This document shows positions 14,254-21,191 of a stretch of 61,029 bases of DNA, in pieces. Under the pieces are notes generated by a model, which was not told the origin of the DNA, ran no database searches, and was given only the letters and a program-made list of their open reading frames with translations. The DNA comes from a virus. The stretch is taken from the IMG/VR virus record IMGVR_UViG_3300045257_000102, positions 1-61,029 of that record. One strand, given 5' to 3'. How positions within the stretch are numbered: position 1 is the first letter of the stretch; each line of letters begins with the position of its first letter. Both the position numbers and the translations under genes were made by a program.

Positions 14254-15909
14254 ATGCCGCTCGATAAGACTCAGACGATTACCGTCTCGCTGTTTCTAAA
14301 GCCGATGACGCCAATCGCGCCGCCGGTCGCCGGCGCGCCGCCAATGGACGCGGAGACGTTCGCCGCTCAGCATTCTGCCGACCCAGCGGACATCGAGAAC
14401 ATCAAGCAAATGGCCGCTGCCAAGGGCCTTACCGTCGAAGGCGTTCATCCCGTCCAGCGGATCGTCAACGTCTCAGGCACGATCGACCAGCTCGAAGCGG
14501 CCTTTGGCGCCGAGGTCGAACAGCGCCCGACGCCCCAGGGTGAGCATCGCTTCCTCGCACGAGCAGCCGATCCGATGCCGCACTTGGGCATCGTGAAGAC
14601 GCTGGGATGGGAGTCGGCGCCGTTTGCGCAGCCGCACTTTCGCAGGCGACACAAGCACGCCGGAGCCGGTATCAGAGCCGAAGGGGTTGAACCGCACGCA
14701 ATGAAGCCGCTCGGGCCAGTCGCTACGGCTAAGCTCTACGGCGTCACGACGCGCCCCGCAGGAATCTACCGGACCTGTCACGGCTCGATCCTCTGTCTCG
14801 GCGGCGGCTATACGGCCAGCGATGTTGCCGCAAGCTGCCAGCTCAACGCAATCCCGGTTCCGACGATCATCGACGAATCTGTCCTCGGGGCCACCAATGC
14901 CCCTGGAAACGACGCCGATGTGGAGTTGATGCTGGACATCATCCAGCAGGCTGGGGCGTACTACGCACGCACAGGGAAGGCACAGACTATCCACGTCATT
15001 TTCACGCCGAATACCGACGCCGGTTATGTCGGCGGCTGCTCTTTCGCGGCTCACCTAGCAAACATGGCGGCCATGTCAACGTCGTGGGGGTCGCCAGAGA
15101 ACAACTGGTCCCAATCGGCCAGCACGTTTGATTCGACGGCCAAGGGCGCGGCCACGCTCGGCGTGACGTTTACTGCGGCAAGCGGCGATGGCGGTTCGAC
15201 AGACGGAACCGGCTCGAACGTCGTGGACTTCCCGGCGGCTTCGCCCTATGTGCTTGGCATGGGCGGAACGAACCTGAGCGATGTCGGCGAAGTCGTTTGG
15301 AACGATCCTGGCGGCGGGGCCGGCGGTGGCGGATTCTCACAAGTTGAGACTCCGCAGCCGCCTTGGCAGAGCGACTACCCGGCGACGGGCGGCCGCTGCG
15401 TACCGGACTTGGCGGCGAACTCGGCTCCGGCGACGTGCGGAACAATCGTCGTGCAGGGCCAGCACCTCGATATAGGCGGTACGTCTGCCGCTGCGCCTTG
15501 GATGGCCGGCATGATTTGCGCCCTGTCGGAAGAGTTGCCGCACAATATCGGCTATCTCAATCCGCTGCTAAAGATGATGCCGGCGACGTGCTTTGAGGAC
15601 ATCGTTCGCGGGGATAACGGCGGCTACAGCGCGAAGCCGGGTCCGGACCTGTGCACGGGCCGTGGATCTCCGCGACCGCTCGAGATGCTCAAGGCGCTCG
15701 GCGGGGCAATTGTAATTGATCCGCCTCCTCCTCCACCACCACCGCCGCCTCCCACCCTGACCGTCGCACAATTCCAAGCCAATCTCCGCGTGAGTGCCCG
15801 CAAGAAATACGCGGATGACTTGAAAAAAGAGAGTCGCATCGAGCATTGGACCAACGGCTATTACGCGCTCTTGACGGATAACATTATCGCTTCGGAGCCG
15901 ACCACGTGA
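14254..15909 (+). CDS. S53 serine-carboxyl peptidase (sedolisin/kumamolisin-like)
   Basis: A 551-residue acid-type peptidase. The propeptide domain spans about 1-140. The catalytic set is visible: Glu224 and Asp228 in DADVELMLD, the oxyanion Asp312 in ASGDGG, and nucleophile Ser411 in GGTSAAAP. A C-terminal calcium site is suggested by CFEDI and PDLCTGRGSP. A polyproline run (about 490-500) links to a 50-residue tail. No classical signal peptide is seen although family members are usually secreted. GGAG lies five bases before the start. Such enzymes are rare in phages; roles could be host envelope degradation, lysis, or a lysogenic conversion trait. Confidence 0.9.
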   Translation: MPLDKTQTITVSLFLKPMTPIAPPVAGAPPMDAETFAAQHSADPADIENIKQMAAAKGLTVEGVHPVQRIVNVSGTIDQLEAAFGAEVEQRPTPQGEHRFLARAADPMPHLGIVKTLGWESAPFAQPHFRRRHKHAGAGIRAEGVEPHAMKPLGPVATAKLYGVTTRPAGIYRTCHGSILCLGGGYTASDVAASCQLNAIPVPTIIDESVLGATNAPGNDADVELMLDIIQQAGAYYARTGKAQTIHVIFTPNTDAGYVGGCSFAAHLANMAAMSTSWGSPENNWSQSASTFDSTAKGAATLGVTFTAASGDGGSTDGTGSNVVDFPAASPYVLGMGGTNLSDVGEVVWNDPGGGAGGGGFSQVETPQPPWQSDYPATGGRCVPDLAANSAPATCGTIVVQGQHLDIGGTSAAAPWMAGMICALSEELPHNIGYLNPLLKMMPATCFEDIVRGDNGGYSAKPGPDLCTGRGSPRPLEMLKALGGAIVIDPPPPPPPPPPPTLTVAQFQANLRVSARKKYADDLKKESRIEHWTNGYYALLTDNIIASEPTT

Positions 15910-16010
15910 CTTGGGATTGGGCCAGCTTTGCAATCGGTCTTACGGCGGGAATCCTCTGCACTGTTGGAGCATATGTGATCGCGGCTTATCTCATTTTTGG
16001 CAGGGACTAG
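15906..16010 (+). CDS. Single-pass membrane microprotein, copy 1 (34 aa)
   Basis: A 34-residue protein starting at a GTG that overlaps the peptidase stop. It reads MTWDWASFAIG then a hydrophobic helix of about 20 residues. A close relative with the same start (MTWDWATFAIG) lies at 16338. Both are almost pure membrane segments. Confidence 0.6.
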   Translation: MTWDWASFAIGLTAGILCTVGAYVIAAYLIFGRD

Positions 16011-16017
16011 GTGACTC

Positions 16018-16338
16018 ATGGACCCTCTTGCTGCATTTTTTATCGGTGCTGTCCTTGGCGGTGTGCTGGCCTACGTGGCGGGAACTCTTCTCGCAAGCGA
16101 TTCGAGTAGCGAACTCAAGTCGGCTCAGGAGCGAATCCTCGACCTGGAAAAGCAGCGCGACGAACTCACAGCCGAGACTCAGCAGGCCCATGAGCTGATC
16201 GCTCAGGTTAAAGATGCTGCGTCGAAGGACCACGACATCGCGGCGAGCTCACAATCGGAAACAGCGCGGCTGCTGGCGAAGTACGAGCCGCCGAAACGCT
16301 CGCACCACAAAAGCAAGGAGCGTGGAGGCTCAGGCTGA
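16018..16338 (+). CDS. Membrane-anchored coiled coil, Rz/spanin-like candidate
   Basis: A 106-residue protein with one N-terminal membrane helix (AAFFIGAVLGGVLAYVAGTLLA), then a long charged helix with coiled-coil character (ELKSAQERILDLEKQRDELTAETQQ) and a basic tail. This is the layout of an inner-membrane spanin (Rz). No lipoprotein partner is embedded in another frame that I can see. It lies between the two MTWDWA microproteins, so a small envelope/lysis cassette is possible. Confidence 0.6.
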   Translation: MDPLAAFFIGAVLGGVLAYVAGTLLASDSSSELKSAQERILDLEKQRDELTAETQQAHELIAQVKDAASKDHDIAASSQSETARLLAKYEPPKRSHHKSKERGGSG

Positions 16339-16457
16339 TGACTTGGGACTGGGCTACTTTTGCGATCGGTTGCGTGGTTGGGCCAGTTTTACTCCTATTC
16401 GTGTTTCCATTCCTATATGTCGTCTTGCTGGTTGTGATGGGTAAGGGAGACCAATGA
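16338..16457 (+). CDS. Single-pass membrane microprotein, copy 2 (39 aa)
   Basis: A 39-residue protein starting in a TGATG overlap with the spanin-like gene. The start MTWDWATFAIG matches that of the microprotein at 15906. The following hydrophobic run is about 25 residues. The pair flanks the spanin-like gene, suggesting duplication. Confidence 0.6.
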   Translation: MTWDWATFAIGCVVGPVLLLFVFPFLYVVLLVVMGKGDQ

Positions 16458-16567
16458 TGAGCGGGCATATCGGCGAACTAATCATGGACGTGGTTCTCTG
16501 GTCGCTGGCAGTCGGCTTGATTGCGTTTGTCGTGGTTTGCGCGGTGAGGGTGCTGGGGAGCGTTTAA
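16454..16567 (+). CDS. Membrane microprotein (37 aa)
   Basis: A 37-residue protein with one hydrophobic helix (DVVLWSLAVGLIAFVVVCAV). Start 16454 or 16457 are both possible, overlapping the previous stop. Third small membrane protein in a row; candidate holin, pinholin or envelope modifier. Confidence 0.5.
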   Translation: MMSGHIGELIMDVVLWSLAVGLIAFVVVCAVRVLGSV

Positions 16568-16569
16568 CC

Positions 16570-16770
16570 GTGAGTACGAACGACTACGGACCACCGCAAT
16601 GCGGCTACTGCGGAGCGTATCACGTCGGAATATGTCCTCGCATCGAAGAGATCGAAAGGTATCCAGACGGAACCGCAAAGCGAATTAAGTTCCGACCGCA
16701 GGGAAACGATGCTCAGACGATCGAATTCAACTTCTCGAAAGAATTTCATTCAGCGCCGTACTACGGTTGA
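16570..16770 (+). CDS. Small zinc-knuckle protein
   Basis: A 66-residue protein beginning at GTG 16570. CGYCGAYHVGICPR gives three cysteines and a histidine, a zinc-knuckle layout, followed by a beta-like end with basic residues. It probably binds nucleic acid. It starts two bases after the preceding stop. Confidence 0.6.
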   Translation: MSTNDYGPPQCGYCGAYHVGICPRIEEIERYPDGTAKRIKFRPQGNDAQTIEFNFSKEFHSAPYYG

Positions 16771-16776
16771 ATTTCC

Positions 16777-17046
16777 GTGACCGACCCCGAAATAGAAGTC
16801 GAAGCGAAACGTCTACTGGCTCGCGGTATGACTCAGCGGGAAGTGGCGCGGCGATGCCATCTAGGGCGCGGAACTGTCCAGCGGATCGACCGAGGGGAAC
16901 CGTTGAAACAAGACGGACATACGACGAGGAACGGGGAGTTTGCACTCGTAGGAATTTGGCGTTGCCCATCATGTGGCGGCCGGATCAAAACTCGCAAATG
17001 TCTGGCGTGCGGAATTAGGAAGCCGCGAACGACGGTAGTTGTATGA
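16777..17046 (+). CDS. Helix-turn-helix and zinc-ribbon regulator
   Basis: An 89-residue protein beginning at a GTG. Residues 8-40 form a resolvase-type helix-turn-helix (LLARGMTQREVARRCHLGRGTVQRI). The second half is a zinc ribbon (CPSC and CLAC). It probably binds DNA as a small regulator. It is the clearest transcription-factor-like gene on the genome besides the excisionase; its target is unknown. Confidence 0.7.
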   Translation: MTDPEIEVEAKRLLARGMTQREVARRCHLGRGTVQRIDRGEPLKQDGHTTRNGEFALVGIWRCPSCGGRIKTRKCLACGIRKPRTTVVV

Positions 17047-17174
17047 TGGGACCATTTGCCCTACTTGACTGGATCGTGCTGAAGCTGTGGCAGGCGATTA
17101 CGTTCCTGCCGCTCGTGTGGATGGCGGCGCATAAGCCGGGAGCGGAACAGTTCGGCGAGGATTTGAAGCGATGA
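17043..17174 (+). CDS. Small membrane-like protein (43 aa)
   Basis: A 43-residue protein coupled at both ends by ATGA. It has an amphipathic or membrane helix (LLDWIVLKLWQAITFLPLVWM) and a polar tail. Function unknown. Confidence 0.55.
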   Translation: MMGPFALLDWIVLKLWQAITFLPLVWMAAHKPGAEQFGEDLKR

Positions 17175-17440
17175 AGTTCCGAAAAAAACCAATCGTAGTC
17201 GAGGCCGAGCAATACTGCGGCCCGGAAACAATCTATATCGAGGCCGAGAAACCGGTGCTTCCGAGTGGTGTTGAATGGTCATTCTGCGGCGGTCAAGATT
17301 TTCGATTGTGGCCAGCCATCACCACACTTGAAGGCAAAATGATCGTCAGTCCGAATGATTGGGTAATTACTGGCGTCAAAGGCGAAGTCTATCCGTGTAA
17401 GCCGGATATTTTCGAGGCGACTTACGAAGCGGCCGAATGA
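17171..17440 (+). CDS. Conserved phage protein, PGDYI-like
   Basis: An 89-residue protein of a family widespread in phages: MKFRKKPIVVEA at the start, then LEGKMIVSPNDWVITGVKGE and YPCKPDIFEATYE at the end. In relatives the middle reads PGDYIITG or PGDWIITG. The function is unknown; it is usually an early or middle gene. ATGA overlaps on both sides. Confidence 0.8.
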   Translation: MKFRKKPIVVEAEQYCGPETIYIEAEKPVLPSGVEWSFCGGQDFRLWPAITTLEGKMIVSPNDWVITGVKGEVYPCKPDIFEATYEAAE

Positions 17441-18432
17441 AACTCGCCTACGAAACGCTCGAAAGCAGATTGATGCTCTCACACCACCACCATCACCCGC
17501 ACCCGCCGATTCCACAGCCGCCTCCGGTTGTGCCGCCGCCGATCGTCTCGCCGCCTGTGGTGCCGCCCGTGACGATTGGCGCTAAGCCCATGGGCTATCA
17601 GACGTTCTATCAAGCTGGAGCGGACGCGAACGCGGGATTGCATTCGACGCAGGCTTACTACAGGTACGATTGGAATACCGTTGAGAGTGCGCCGGGAGTA
17701 TTTCAATTCGGCGCGATGGATGCCGACTACAATGCGGCGGTTAAGGCTGGCCAGAAGTTCAACTTCCGCATAATGCCATTCGAGGATGGGAATACTGGCC
17801 CAATTGGGCTTGTCTCGCTCGGCGGAAACTGGGTCACTTTTCAAGGCGTTAAAACATGGCAGCCCGACCTCAATTTGTCCGCCGTACAAGCCGACCTGGA
17901 TTTGTTGCTGAAATCTCTTGGAAGCAGATACGCAACGCAAACGGCGACGGTAGACATCGGCTGGTGGGGACCGTACGGCGAGTGGTCGAATTACGGGATG
18001 CCCGCACCCCCACCGCTGCCGACAATCTCGACTATGAAGTGGCTTATTGGTGAAACGCAAAGGTATTTCCCTAATTCAATTGCGGTCACGCAAGCCGTGG
18101 TGGATTACGAATGGGGAACTACTGGCTATCTCAACGCAGCAATGGCTGCTGGATGCTGGCAGCGCATGGATAGTTGGGGCAAAGCCGACTCGTGGGACAT
18201 GCAGGCCGACAAAGCGGTCTTAAACGCCATGCAGCAGTCTCCGTACTGGACAAAGATTTGCACGATTGGCGAACCATTCGATACGAACTCATGGTCTGCG
18301 GCTGATTGGCAGTCGGCAGTCGCGTTCGCCAAGTCGGCCAGAATGGCTCTCTGGTCTACCAAGGGGAACGCAATCCCGCCCAGCGAAATGTCGCTGGTTG
18401 AGCAATTGATCGCGTTTGAGAAGACGTTATGA
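17437..18432 (+). CDS. Secreted glycoside-hydrolase-like protein with LEPR-XLL-like start
   Basis: A 331-residue protein. Residues 1-15 (YETLESRLMLS) resemble the planctomycete LEPR-XLL motif at the N-terminus of exported proteins, followed by a His/Pro-rich linker to about residue 48. The body looks like a TIM-barrel glycosidase of the GH42/DUF4832 kind (YYRYDWNTVESAPGVFQF, AGQKFNFRIMPFE, GWWGPYGEWS, IGEPFD). The Glu in GEWS or GEPF may be catalytic. Its last residues (SLVEQLIAFEKTL) are echoed by a remnant at 19118-19162. It may degrade host surface polysaccharide or peptidoglycan. Confidence 0.7.
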   Translation: MKLAYETLESRLMLSHHHHHPHPPIPQPPPVVPPPIVSPPVVPPVTIGAKPMGYQTFYQAGADANAGLHSTQAYYRYDWNTVESAPGVFQFGAMDADYNAAVKAGQKFNFRIMPFEDGNTGPIGLVSLGGNWVTFQGVKTWQPDLNLSAVQADLDLLLKSLGSRYATQTATVDIGWWGPYGEWSNYGMPAPPPLPTISTMKWLIGETQRYFPNSIAVTQAVVDYEWGTTGYLNAAMAAGCWQRMDSWGKADSWDMQADKAVLNAMQQSPYWTKICTIGEPFDTNSWSAADWQSAVAFAKSARMALWSTKGNAIPPSEMSLVEQLIAFEKTL

Positions 18433-18641
18433 ACGGCTGCCCATTACATGGCGATGCGTGGTGTACGTGCAAGAAAGACCGCGATCCGACACCAGAAGAG
18501 ATTGCATTAGCCGGTGCGCGGCTCGCGGCGGCGATTCGGATTCTTGAGGGCTTTTCGGAAGACACGGAAGCTGACAGACAAAGACGGCTTGAACAGGCGC
18601 GGCTCGCCGACGATGCGCGTCATAGAGGGCCATTGCTATGA
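18429..18641 (+). CDS. Small protein with N-terminal Cys/His cluster
   Basis: A 70-residue protein. The start holds CPLHGDAWCTC, a compact metal-binding group, followed by an acidic-basic helix. Coupled by ATGA to both neighbours. It is the first of three genes lying between the glycosidase-like gene and its ghost tail. Confidence 0.65.
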   Translation: MNGCPLHGDAWCTCKKDRDPTPEEIALAGARLAAAIRILEGFSEDTEADRQRRLEQARLADDARHRGPLL

Positions 18642-18862
18642 CCAAGAAGTACAAATATTTCGTTGTTGAGGACATTCCAGAGGATGATTGCGTAATCTAT
18701 TCGGCTATGTCAATCCGAGAAGCAAAACGACTCCGGGTGAAATTAGCATATGAGGATCGCGATGGTCCGGCGCTTGGCATTACGAAATGGAATGGAACTA
18801 TCGAAGACTTTGAAAACCGCGCAGTATTGCGGGCGAAAAATCCAAAACCTATAGGAATCTGA
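18638..18862 (+). CDS. Small protein, unknown
   Basis: A 74-residue mixed alpha/beta protein starting TKKYKYFVVEDIPEDD. It is coupled by ATGA to the previous gene and ends one base before the next start. No family recognised. Confidence 0.65.
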   Translation: MTKKYKYFVVEDIPEDDCVIYSAMSIREAKRLRVKLAYEDRDGPALGITKWNGTIEDFENRAVLRAKNPKPIGI

Positions 18863-18863
18863 T

Positions 18864-19118
18864 ATGCACTATCGAAACGGCCGCGAGGCCAAGAATGGCG
18901 ACAAAGTAGTTCAACTCATGGCTTGGGGTGAACCAATGATTACCGCAGTCGGTATTTTGCACGATGCGAAGCCCGGCAACGACCTTTGTAATGGCAGCAT
19001 CGCCCCGACGACTTCGGCCGGTGTCACCGGGGCTTGCCTGTGCGACTGCCTCCATGCTGACGACTTGGCGGCACTGCTCAAGGAAAAGGGACTCGATAAA
19101 CGGCCTGCTGGAAAGTAA
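18864..19118 (+). CDS. Conserved small phage protein
   Basis: An 84-residue protein. The start MHYRNGREAKNGDKV is familiar from small phage proteins of soil and planctomycete-type genomes. A CLCDC cluster near residue 58 may bind metal. AGGA lies a few bases upstream. Function unknown. Confidence 0.65.
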   Translation: MHYRNGREAKNGDKVVQLMAWGEPMITAVGILHDAKPGNDLCNGSIAPTTSAGVTGACLCDCLHADDLAALLKEKGLDKRPAGK

Positions 19119-19162
19119 CGCCCCTGGTCGATCAACTGCTGGCGTTTGAGAAAACCCTGTAA
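19118..19162 (+). pseudogene. Ghost 3' tail of the glycosidase-like gene
   Basis: The frame here reads PLVDQLLAFEKTL then stop, matching the end of the glycosidase-like protein at 18432 (SLVEQLIAFEKTL then stop). No start or upstream coding sequence belongs to it; the previous gene stops at 19118. It is probably what is left of a duplicated or displaced copy of that gene's 3' end. Confidence 0.7.
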
Positions 19163-19178
19163 CGGAGGAGATTCACCG

Positions 19179-19862
19179 ATGAGAAACTTTGCCCTATTGC
19201 TGGTTGTCACGATGGCCTCGATGACGCTTATAGCGGCTGATGCGCCGCACGGCGGACAATCCACCATTCCGCCGCAAGGTCATGTTGTGCAACCCGGCCC
19301 AGCGGTCCATGCGCTTCCCGGTCCTGTCACGCCGGAGCAGCCACACCTAGCGCCGGCCGGACCACCCCATGTCGAACCGCACTTTCGCCCTGAATTATCC
19401 CGAGAATCGACACGCGAAGTCCCTCACAAGTCGAGTAGCGAAGTGATTCGGGAATCGAGTCGAGAATTCTCTCATTCCGCGATCCGACCGGGCGATATTG
19501 GCCGCGCTCGGATGCGCTGGGATGGCGCGCGTTGGTGGAATCTGTCCTTGGGCAATGCCTGGTCCTACTACGACGGAGCCGCTTGGGTTGCCTACCAGCC
19601 GGGAGTCGTTGAGTTTGCGCCGCCGCTTTTGGTTCAAGAGGATGCCGTTGAACAACCCGCAGTTGTCGAGCAAGCTCCGGCGATTGTGCAACCGCTGGTC
19701 GTGCCGCAAGGCTACCAGTATTACGACTCTCACTGGTGGTATCAATCGAACGGCGCATGGGTCGTTCACAACGGTAGTGCGTGGGTTGCGCCGCGAGCGT
19801 TCTATAGCGGCAGATCGTACTTTTACGAGCGGCCGGGCGTTCGTATTTCGATCGGGAGGTAG
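19179..19862 (+). CDS. Secreted Trp-repeat protein
   Basis: A 227-residue exported protein. A signal peptide covers about residues 1-20 (MRNFALLLVV, cleavage near IAA-DAP). A Pro/His/Ser-rich region follows, then two Trp/Tyr repeats (RWDGARWWNLSLGNAWSYYD and QYYDSHWWYQSNGAWVVHN), each ending in AWVA. GGAGGAG precedes the start. Such Trp-repeat modules may bind surfaces or sugars. It lies four bases before the di-heme peroxidase-like gene, so the two are probably co-expressed in the envelope. Confidence 0.75.
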   Translation: MRNFALLLVVTMASMTLIAADAPHGGQSTIPPQGHVVQPGPAVHALPGPVTPEQPHLAPAGPPHVEPHFRPELSRESTREVPHKSSSEVIRESSREFSHSAIRPGDIGRARMRWDGARWWNLSLGNAWSYYDGAAWVAYQPGVVEFAPPLLVQEDAVEQPAVVEQAPAIVQPLVVPQGYQYYDSHWWYQSNGAWVVHNGSAWVAPRAFYSGRSYFYERPGVRISIGR

Positions 19863-19866
19863 GGCT

Positions 19867-20946
19867 ATGAGCCATCGCATCTATCGAGCCATGAACGATG
19901 TGCTTTCGCTTCTGCTCATCTTTGCGCTGGCGTTCATGCTTGGCCTTGGACTCGCCACGTTCGTTCGTGGGCAGGAAGTCCAAACCGCCGACATTGACGC
20001 TAACCCGACGCCGGAGCAACTGGCGCTGGGCAACATGCTGATTCACGAGAAGCACTTAAGCACGACCGGCGAGAAGTCGTGCATCAGTTGTCACGATCCG
20101 GGCCGCGCCTTTACCGACGGTTTCGCGGCTTCAACCGGCGTCAATCGACAAGTCGGCACGCGAACGTCAATGACGATGGAGGACGCCGTATTCAAGCCGG
20201 ACATCTTTTGGGACGGCCGGGCAAGGTTCCTCGAAGGACAGGCTACGCAGCCGATCGTCGCCGCGAAGGAGATGGGCCAGCAGACGTTGCAACAGGCGTT
20301 CAATCGCATCGCCCAGAGCCAAGGCTACCAGGGGGCCTTCGAACGTGCTTTCGGCCGCGGCGTGAACGTCCAGGACGGCATCCGAGCTATCGCCATGATT
20401 GAACGCACGATTGTCCACGGCGAAGCGCCGATCGACCGCTACGAGAAAGGCGAACATTGGGTATTCAACGCGGAGCAGAATCGCGGCCGGGAAATCTTTT
20501 TCGGCAGCGGGAAATGCACGCAATGCCATTTCGGGCCGTCGCTCAGCGACCACGAATTCCACGTCGTACTCGGACGGACGCAAGATCGTAACGGCCAGCT
20601 TGACAGAGGCCGGGGAGCAATCACGAATCGCCGTGAAGACAATTTCAAGTTCGCGACACCTACCTTGCGGGACATCGGCAAGCGTGGGCCGTTCTTCCAT
20701 GCCGGGCAGGCACGCGACCTAGATGGCGTTGTGGACCTGCTCGATAACCCGCCGCAAGGGAGCGAACTGAGGCGGCTTAACTTGTCGGACGACGACAAAA
20801 AGGCGCTCGTCACGTTCCTTTCAACGGCGTTTGAGTCGTATGTGGCTCCGACGCTGGCGGAAGTCAGTTTGCCGAACGATTTTCCAGGAGAACAGAGACA
20901 AGCAAGGGGGCAGCAACGGAACCAGGGACAACGGAGGCAGCGATAA
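19867..20946 (+). CDS. Di-heme cytochrome c peroxidase-like protein
   Basis: A 359-residue exported protein. A membrane/signal segment covers about 10-34 (VLSLLLIFALAFMLGLG). Two c-type heme motifs are intact, CISCH (72-76) and CTQCH (217-221), with typical family landmarks: WDGR (115-118), TLRDI (266-270) and GPFFHAG (274-280). This is the CcpA/MauG family, which reduces peroxide or oxidises partners in the periplasm. The start at 19867 replaces a longer frame because it gives a signal segment. The C-terminus is Gln/Arg-rich. Such proteins are almost unknown in phages and point to a cargo gene acting in the host envelope. Confidence 0.9.
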   Translation: MSHRIYRAMNDVLSLLLIFALAFMLGLGLATFVRGQEVQTADIDANPTPEQLALGNMLIHEKHLSTTGEKSCISCHDPGRAFTDGFAASTGVNRQVGTRTSMTMEDAVFKPDIFWDGRARFLEGQATQPIVAAKEMGQQTLQQAFNRIAQSQGYQGAFERAFGRGVNVQDGIRAIAMIERTIVHGEAPIDRYEKGEHWVFNAEQNRGREIFFGSGKCTQCHFGPSLSDHEFHVVLGRTQDRNGQLDRGRGAITNRREDNFKFATPTLRDIGKRGPFFHAGQARDLDGVVDLLDNPPQGSELRRLNLSDDDKKALVTFLSTAFESYVAPTLAEVSLPNDFPGEQRQARGQQRNQGQRRQR

Positions 20947-20975
20947 CCCAATCCTTTTGTCAGGAGACCCAGACA

Positions 20976-21191
20976 ATGGCAGTTCCAAAAGTTGACGGCA
21001 TTTTATCATTGTACGACACGCACCGCGACAACATGGAGAAGCAAGCCCAGCGAGTGCGGGAATTGAACAAAAAGCACACTTCGCAGCAGGAAGAACTCAC
21101 GGCCACAGAGACAGAGATTACCGAGGGGTGCCGCAAACTCACGGCGCTCCTCAATTGCGCACCGCAAGGCGTAACGAGTTCCAGCCCGTAA
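20976..21191 (+). CDS. Small coiled-coil protein
   Basis: A 71-residue helical protein (MEKQAQRVRELNKKHTSQQEE) with a TCAGGAG ribosome site upstream. One Cys pair region (EGCRKLTALLNC). Coupled to the next gene by a TAATG overlap. Function unknown. Confidence 0.65.
   Translation: MAVPKVDGILSLYDTHRDNMEKQAQRVRELNKKHTSQQEELTATETEITEGCRKLTALLNCAPQGVTSSSP

Noticed and set aside
14473-15054. 193-codon minus-strand frame
   Set aside because: Opposite the well-supported S53 peptidase gene, with no ribosome site or recognisable motif.
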